This document shows, piece by piece, positions 58,696-64,000 of a stretch of 64,000 bases of DNA (position 1 is its first letter; the number at the start of each line of letters is the position of its first letter). A program made the translations under genes and the position numbers. Where the stretch lies: NCBI RefSeq assembly GCF_002127325.2, contig NC_035436.2, forward strand, positions 22,582,383 through 22,646,382, written 5' to 3'. The notes under the pieces were generated by a model that was not told the DNA's origin, did not search any database, and was given only the letters and a program-made list of their open reading frames with translations. The stretch is from Helianthus annuus. Its lineage: Eukaryota; Streptophyta; Magnoliopsida; Asterales; Asteraceae.

Positions 58696-59153
58696 GGTCC
58701 TCAACAGTTAGATATTCCCGCTTTAGATCTTCGTGAAGACAGTTAGGTATTCTCGATTTAGATCTTCGTAAAGATGATGGCAGAGGAATATCATACCTTT
58801 CGCTTGATCTTGAGGTGAAGTTTGATTACCGTCAATAATTTTCTCCCCCAAATTATTTGCTGTCAAATGAATTTTAGCATGAAGAGTCCATGGGAGGTAG
58901 TTGTTACCCGAGATGTCAAGTGCGGTGAATTGAACCTTTGATAAGTTAGACATTTTATCTACAAAAGAAAGAGACATGCATTTAATAAGAAGCATGTGTA
59001 TATAATGGATAGTCTAGGAGAACTTCGGGTTCTTTATAATTAAAACTTCGGGTTCTATACAAGAAGACAATTTTCATATGCAGTGATGAGTTTGTGTATA
59101 AGAAAATGAGAGAAATATGAGAAGTGTATTGTTATTCATCCAACTCTATCATT
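58696..59153. repeat. duplicated block B, right part, with copia gag remnant (minus)
   Basis: Continuation of block B after the gypsy insertion. The minus-strand frame at 58723-58953 reads MSNLSKVQFTALDISGNNYL and the copia gag N-terminal domain, ending in KI and a stop. It matches 12874-13104. Homology to block A ends at CTCTATCATT. Confidence 0.8.
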
Positions 59154-59227
59154 GTTGATACACTTTGTGTGGACGCGACTTGGCTCGGTTTGACTCGGCT
59201 CGGTACGACTTGGTTTCGACACGGTTA

Positions 59228-59898
59228 CACTACAACAAAAATGGCTTTTTAGGACCTTTTCTGTGGGACGCTTGTAAAAGAAGGTCCTAAAAAATTATTT
59301 AATAGGACTAATGAACTTTTTGGGTCCTTTTATAATATACTATACTAAACCGGTGTCCTAAAAAACTATTTAATAGGATGGATGATTTTTTGGGGTCCTA
59401 TTATCATATAATTTAATAGGACACTTAAAATGTAGATCCTAATAAAGTACTTTATAAGACATTTAATTGTTAGTGTCCCATTATTATGTGGTACTGTATT
59501 AGGACACTTGATCATCTGGGGTCCTATTATAACATAACTTAATAGGACACGTTGTAGTTTAGTCATAAATGTTCAATGTTATAGGACCCTTTCTAGTCGA
59601 AGTCATATTAGAACTTAACTTAATAGGTCATTTGACACTTGGGTTTTATAACTTTAAACTTTATAGGACGCTTAATCATTGTGGTGTTATTACAATACAC
59701 CGTAATAGGACACTTGATATTTGAGTCATAAAACATTAGTTTTATAGGACACTTATTTGCTAGAGTTTTATTATAATATAACTTAAAAGGACACTTGACA
59801 CTTGCGTCTTATAAATTTAACCTTTATAGGACGCTTAATCATTATGGTGTTATTATAATACACTGTAATAGGACACCTGATATTTGAGTCATAAGACA
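59228..59898 (+). mobile_element. CACTA-like terminus 1 with 163-bp repeats
   Basis: CACTACAACAAAAATGG at 59228 is a plant CACTA-type terminus. It is followed by dense TTAATAGGACACTT-type motifs and a tandem unit of 163 bp (TTATAGGACGCTTAATCATT at 59661 and 59824). No matching TAGTG end was found, so it is either truncated or interrupted by terminus 2. Confidence 0.6.
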
Positions 59899-61084
59899 CA
59901 CTACGTGAAAAAGGGGCTACGACCACACTTTTGGCAAAACCGCCATGCCACACATTTGTAAAAATGTGTGGCTAAAGGTTATTCATAACATTTTAAAACA
60001 TTTTTAGCCACACATTTTATTATTAATGTGATCCTTTACCAGTTCAGAACCTTTAGCCACACTTTTAGAAAATAATGTGACATTTATTAGCCACAAATCG
60101 AAATGTGTGGCCAAATGTGATCTATGGCCACGTATTTTTGTTTCATGTGACGAAAAACATGTATTTGACACCTTTAGTCACACTTTAAGAAAAAATGTGA
60201 CATATATTTGCTACACTAGTAAAGTGTGGCTAAATGTTATCCACGATCACATTATATATTTTCTTGTGACCAATAACATGTGTATTCAAAACCTTTAGCC
60301 ATACTTTAAGAAAAACTGTGACATTTATTAGTCACACTAAAAAAGTGTGGCCAAATTTGATCTACGGTTACTGTATTTGTTTCGCGTGACTAAACACAAA
60401 ACTATTCCAAACCTTTAGCCACACGTTAAGATAAAACATCCACATTAGAAAAGTGTGGCCAAATGTGTTCTACGACCACATTATATGTTTAATAATGTGG
60501 CTAAAATCTGATACATATGGCCACATATATTATTTTATGTAACCAAAGATTAGATAATAGTCACGTTTAAAATTACAAAATTTAATGTGGTTTTACATTA
60601 ACATTCGTTACACATCATTTTGTTAATTTTGTGTAACGACATGTTATCAAATGTCATTAAAAATGTATGACCAAATGTTAAACTTATTACAATTTTAAAA
60701 ATTCCCCTCCAAAATATTTAATTTCAACACTTAAACTTCCACCTAAAATATTTCATCCTAAAACTTCCCCCAAAATATTTCATTCTAAACTTAAACTTCC
60801 CCCCCCAATTTTTCATCCTAAAACTTAAACTTCCCCTCAAAAATATTTCATCCAAAAACTTATATTTCCCCGCAAAAAAAATATTTGATTCAAAACTTTC
60901 CTCTAAAATAATATTCTTATTTAAAAATTACATTATTTAATATTAAAAAACAAAAAAAATTCTTACTAAATATTTAATAATTCAAACTATTATTAAATAT
61001 TACATATTTTAAACAATATTTGTTTTCTTCTAAATAATATATTACTGTATGCATATTAATAATGGTACTGAATTTCTCGTAGTA
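59899..61084 (+). mobile_element. CACTA-like terminus 2 with 121-bp repeats
   Basis: CACTACGTGAAAAAGGGGC at 59899, then CCTTTAGCCACACTTT-type units at 60050, 60171, 60292 and 60412, a 121-bp period. GTGTGGC and its complement recur throughout. A degenerate right end, AATTTCTCGTAGTA, may lie at 61071-61084, but the flanking triplets do not match, so the extent is uncertain. Noncoding; AT-rich with CCCC-rich words at 60700-60860. Confidence 0.55.
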
Positions 61085-61092
61085 AATTGTTT

Positions 61093-61535
61093 TGGGCCTT
61101 AATGGATCACGATGGCCAATATCAGATTATATATATCTCAATCGACCATATTGGGTATAAATGGATCACAATAGTCAATAGTGGATCACACATGTCACAA
61201 TCGCCCATATTGGGCCTTAATGGATCGCAATGATCAATAGTAGCTCGTGTATATCTTAATCGACCATACTGGGCCTAAATGGATACAATAGACCATAGTA
61301 GATCGTACATGTATTAATGGACCAAAACGGGCCTTAATGGATTAAAATGGCCAACAATAGACCATACACGTCTTAATGGACCATATTGTGTCTTAATGAA
61401 TCACAATTGTCAATAGTAGATCATACATGTTTTAATAGATCATATTGGGCCTTAATGGATAATAATAGCCAATAGTAGATCATACATGTCATAATGGACC
61501 ATAGTGGGTCTTAATGGATCATAATGGCCATTTAT
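61093..61535. repeat. 59-bp minisatellite, about 7.5 units
   Basis: TGGGCCTTAATGGATCAC-type unit starts at 61093, 61152, 61211, 61270, 61328, 61387, 61446 and 61505: spacings of 59, 59, 59, 58, 59, 59 and 59. Units differ by several bases each, so the array is old. Confidence 0.93.
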
Positions 61536-62445
61536 GTTATATTTTATTTTTTAAAATGTGTTTATATATTGGTATTTTTTTGGTGTAAAGTTTTATTTTT
61601 AAAATATGAATATGCGACAAAATAAAAAATAAATCGGGTCAAATGGGTCGTATTCGGGTTATGTGTTTGACACGAGTTTGGAGTTCGGATTCGTATAAAG
61701 TTTTCAGATTCAAATCGGGTTGAAACCACCATCCCACGAATACGAGTCATTTAACTAGGGACGAGCTCGGTACCAACCGGTATTGGTACCAAAAATACTA
61801 GTACTAAGAATCCCAAAAAATGGGTACCAGTACCGAAGATACCCGATACGATACGGTTGGATACGAGTATGTGGTTTCAAAATTTTAGTTTCCACACTCC
61901 CTCATTCCCTCCTATTTCTACCCCGCCCAGTTTTCCTCTTCCTCAAAGCCCCCAAAATTCCTCACATTCCTTAAACAAATTCAACCCCACCAACTCACCA
62001 AGTTCAGTGCAAATCCTTTCTGAGCCCTGGTTTCGATCTCCACTGTATCTTCACCACAACCACTACCAATACCAAATTCCACAAAATCCTAACCAATTTT
62101 GGTTACCATCAAACCCTAACGATGTTTCGTTTCGAAGATGCGACGCATGGAGAAACGCATGATTTTGAGTTCGTACCTTCAATCTATTTATGATTTCTTT
62201 ACGATTTCTAATTGTCAGATCTATTTTGGATGTAAGTTATGGATATAGATCCCTATTCCATGCTGTATAAAAAAATGAATTCTTTGATACCAAATTTTTA
62301 AGTTAAAAATCAACTTTTTTTTGTTTCAATTAGTCAAAGTGTTATTTTATATGAGGATAATGTAATATGTTTATACTCTATGTATATATGTTTGGGTTTC
62401 GGTTGTATTTGGGAATTTTTTTTAGGTATATTCGTTTTATATTTT
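61536..62445. other. spacer with an unassigned 101-codon frame
   Basis: Contains GGTACC/GGTACCAA-rich repetitive DNA (61760-61870) and a frame at 61857-62162 (SFPPISTPPSFPLPQSPQ and QNPNQFWLPSNPN) rich in Pro, Ser and Asn. The composition resembles the first exon of some TE-encoded or transcription-factor genes, but I do not recognise it. Confidence 0.4.
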
Positions 62446-62930
62446 GTGCAAGCGTGTAGTGAGCATCATCTCGAAGAATCACAGGGTATTGCAGGAAAAG
62501 CGCTTTAGTCGAATCATCCGTTTTTCTTCCCAGATGTGAAAGAATATCATATAAACGAGTACCCACTTGTTCAACACGTTAGAAAATATGGTTTAAATGC
62601 TACTGTTGCAATTATACGGGTGACGATGATTATATACTTGAGTTTTTTCTTCCGGTCAACATGAAAGGGTCAACAAAACAACAACTTTTGTTGAATAATT
62701 TATCGAGTACAATGCAGAGGATTTGTAGGAGTTTGAGAACTATTTCTAATGCGGAATTATCAGGTGTAGCGGGGCTCGGTGTTGGAGTTCGTAACGGTCT
62801 CAATGAAAACCAGTTGTCAACTACTGCTGATCAAGTTTCTATAAATGCAACTGAGTCAAGTAGCGCTTGGACAGGAGCAAGTGCACCTGATCAGATGGTT
62901 GGTGGATTAAGACGACAGTCTGAGGCTTAA
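62446..62930 (+). pseudogene. NIN-like (NLP) transcription factor gene fragment
   Basis: Reads VQACSEHHLEESQGIAGKAL, a TAG at 62506-62508, then FFFPDVKEYHINEYPLVQH and KYGLNATVAI. After a small deletion with frameshift near 62612 it continues DDDYILEFFLPVNMKGS and LLLNNLSSTMQRICRSLRT. This is the conserved GAF-like N-terminal region of NLP proteins, nitrate-response transcription factors. The RWP-RK DNA-binding and PB1 domains are absent. A further frame at 63061-63217 (SLVSSIESPSPVTNEAGSTE) may be a displaced exon. A gene fragment, not functional. Confidence 0.78.
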
Positions 62931-64000
62931 TCATAATTAAGTGTTCCATAACAATACTTTCCTACAAGCTATTTTTTGTTTGGTTTTAGAAAATCTATTT
63001 AGTTTTTATGCATTTTTATTCATGTTTGTACAACGTACGGGTTAAATATTATTATTTTTTAGAAAATAAAACAAAAACAAACAATGCTTCACTCGTTAGC
63101 TCGATAGAATCTCCATCTCCGGTTACTAATGAAGCTGGTAGTACTGAAATAGACGAAAACAACGATTACATATGCTTGAAATTAAAGCTTTCAAAGGCAG
63201 TTACTTTAGATATTTAGTTAAACAAATGTCAATGCAGTTGTCGGTAGATCCATGAATCATAGTCCTTGTGAGGTTGTGCAACGAAGTTGTGGCGGTGTTG
63301 ATGGAAATTTTGATTGTTCTGCAACGATTACATAACATTTTCGAAGCGAGTAATTCAAGTTTTAATACAGAGGTTGATCATTTTTGAAGCGGAACCCGAC
63401 CCAACCCGAAACTCGTTCCAACCCGAACCAAAACAACCCTTTTTTAATTGACCCGTTTTGACCCGAACCCGTTTTGACCCATGACCCGACCCGACCCAAC
63501 CCGTTTGCCAGGTCTAAATGTTAGCTTAACTAGTTAGAATTTTGTTGGATATTGGATTAGATTTCGGCGGGTCAGGTAAAGATGGAATTTAGTTTGCCTT
63601 TTAGGCTGTGATAATGCAGTTTGGTAATGTGATTTAGTTTTTTTCTTATGGACGTTCAGATTTAGACTCAATTTCTTTGGCGGGTCAGTCAGTGTGATTT
63701 AGACTTGTATTTTGAAAAGCCAACATATAGAAATGTGTCGTATTAAGAACACATACAATACAAAATGTTTGCAGGTCAACTCGACCAGTTTGACATGTAC
63801 GAAATTTTATATGTTTTAACCAATCAACCATCATCCAACAAGTTCTAGTGGCAGATAGCTCTTGTGTTATGTTTTTTTTATTTGTCACTGAGCTTAAATC
63901 TAAAGTCTCTAAAGTAAAATACCATGCTTTTAAATCGACATTTTCATATTGTACGTTTTTATTTTGGGGCAAGGATTAATATCTTATGCTTTCATGCTCT
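62931..64000. other. right edge, no gene supported
   Basis: Includes an ACCCGACCC/ACCCGTTTTG-rich low-complexity stretch at 63388-63505. The 95-codon minus-strand frame at 63685-63972 has no recognisable features. Confidence 0.5.

Noticed and set aside
60050..60530. CRISPR-like regular repeats
   Set aside because: The 121-bp units are whole-unit tandem repeats without unique spacers in a plant TE context.

Overview
This 64-kb window is plant nuclear DNA. It is intron-bearing, rich in retrotransposons, and holds nested LTR, CACTA and probably Helitron insertions. The large two-knuckle copia gag, the Tekay-type chromovirus and the CACTA proteins most resemble, from memory and with no search run, sequences common in the daisy family (Asteraceae). 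I would not name a species. Nothing bacterial, viral or organellar is evident.

Layout. 1-9153: right part of a decayed SIRE-like Ty1-copia element (copy 1), ending in its 3' LTR. 9169-10905: 3' part of a CACTA element on the minus strand. 10731-13304: duplicated block A, holding broken copia gag/pol pieces and TA repeats. 13968-14330: gypsy-type gag debris. 14884-16964 (minus): the only apparently intact host gene, a four-exon papain-like cysteine protease of 353 residues. 17000-22572: intergenic DNA with Helitron-like 5' ends, a degenerate telomere-like array and the first part of a RINGv-protein fragment. 22573-26654: a non-autonomous LTR element (TSD AGGAC, nearly identical LTRs) splitting that RINGv fragment, which resumes at 26655. 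27472-46335: a CACTA element with a matching GGA target duplication, carrying a dead TNP2-type transposase and a second Ptta/En/Spm-type gene with one stop codon. Its 5' untranslated intron was hit by a complete SIRE-like copia element (copy 2, 29073-40287, TSD AATCA). 46850-59153: block B, a direct copy of block A, split by a complete Tekay-like gypsy element on the minus strand (48880-58690, TSD AAGGG). 59228-61535: CACTA-like termini and three different tandem arrays. 62446-62930: fragment of a NIN-like (NLP) transcription-factor gene.

How it fits together. The order of events can be read from target duplications. CACTA landed first and copia copy 2 then entered it. Block B existed before the gypsy element entered it, and block A preserves the empty site. 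The RINGv fragment preceded the non-autonomous LTR element. All LTR elements in the window use a TGGTATCAGAGC-type primer site where visible, and none keeps a full set of open reading frames. Those with two LTRs still have LTRs differing by only about 0.3 to 1.5 percent by eye, so defective copies have probably been moved in trans quite recently.

I did not find a convincing new biological system. The items best worth follow-up are the 114-bp near-perfect palindrome in the CACTA end, the mosaic structure of the two copia copies, the short-hairpin series and repeated polypurine tracts before their 3' LTRs, the intron in the gypsy gag, and the intact but unusual cysteine protease.
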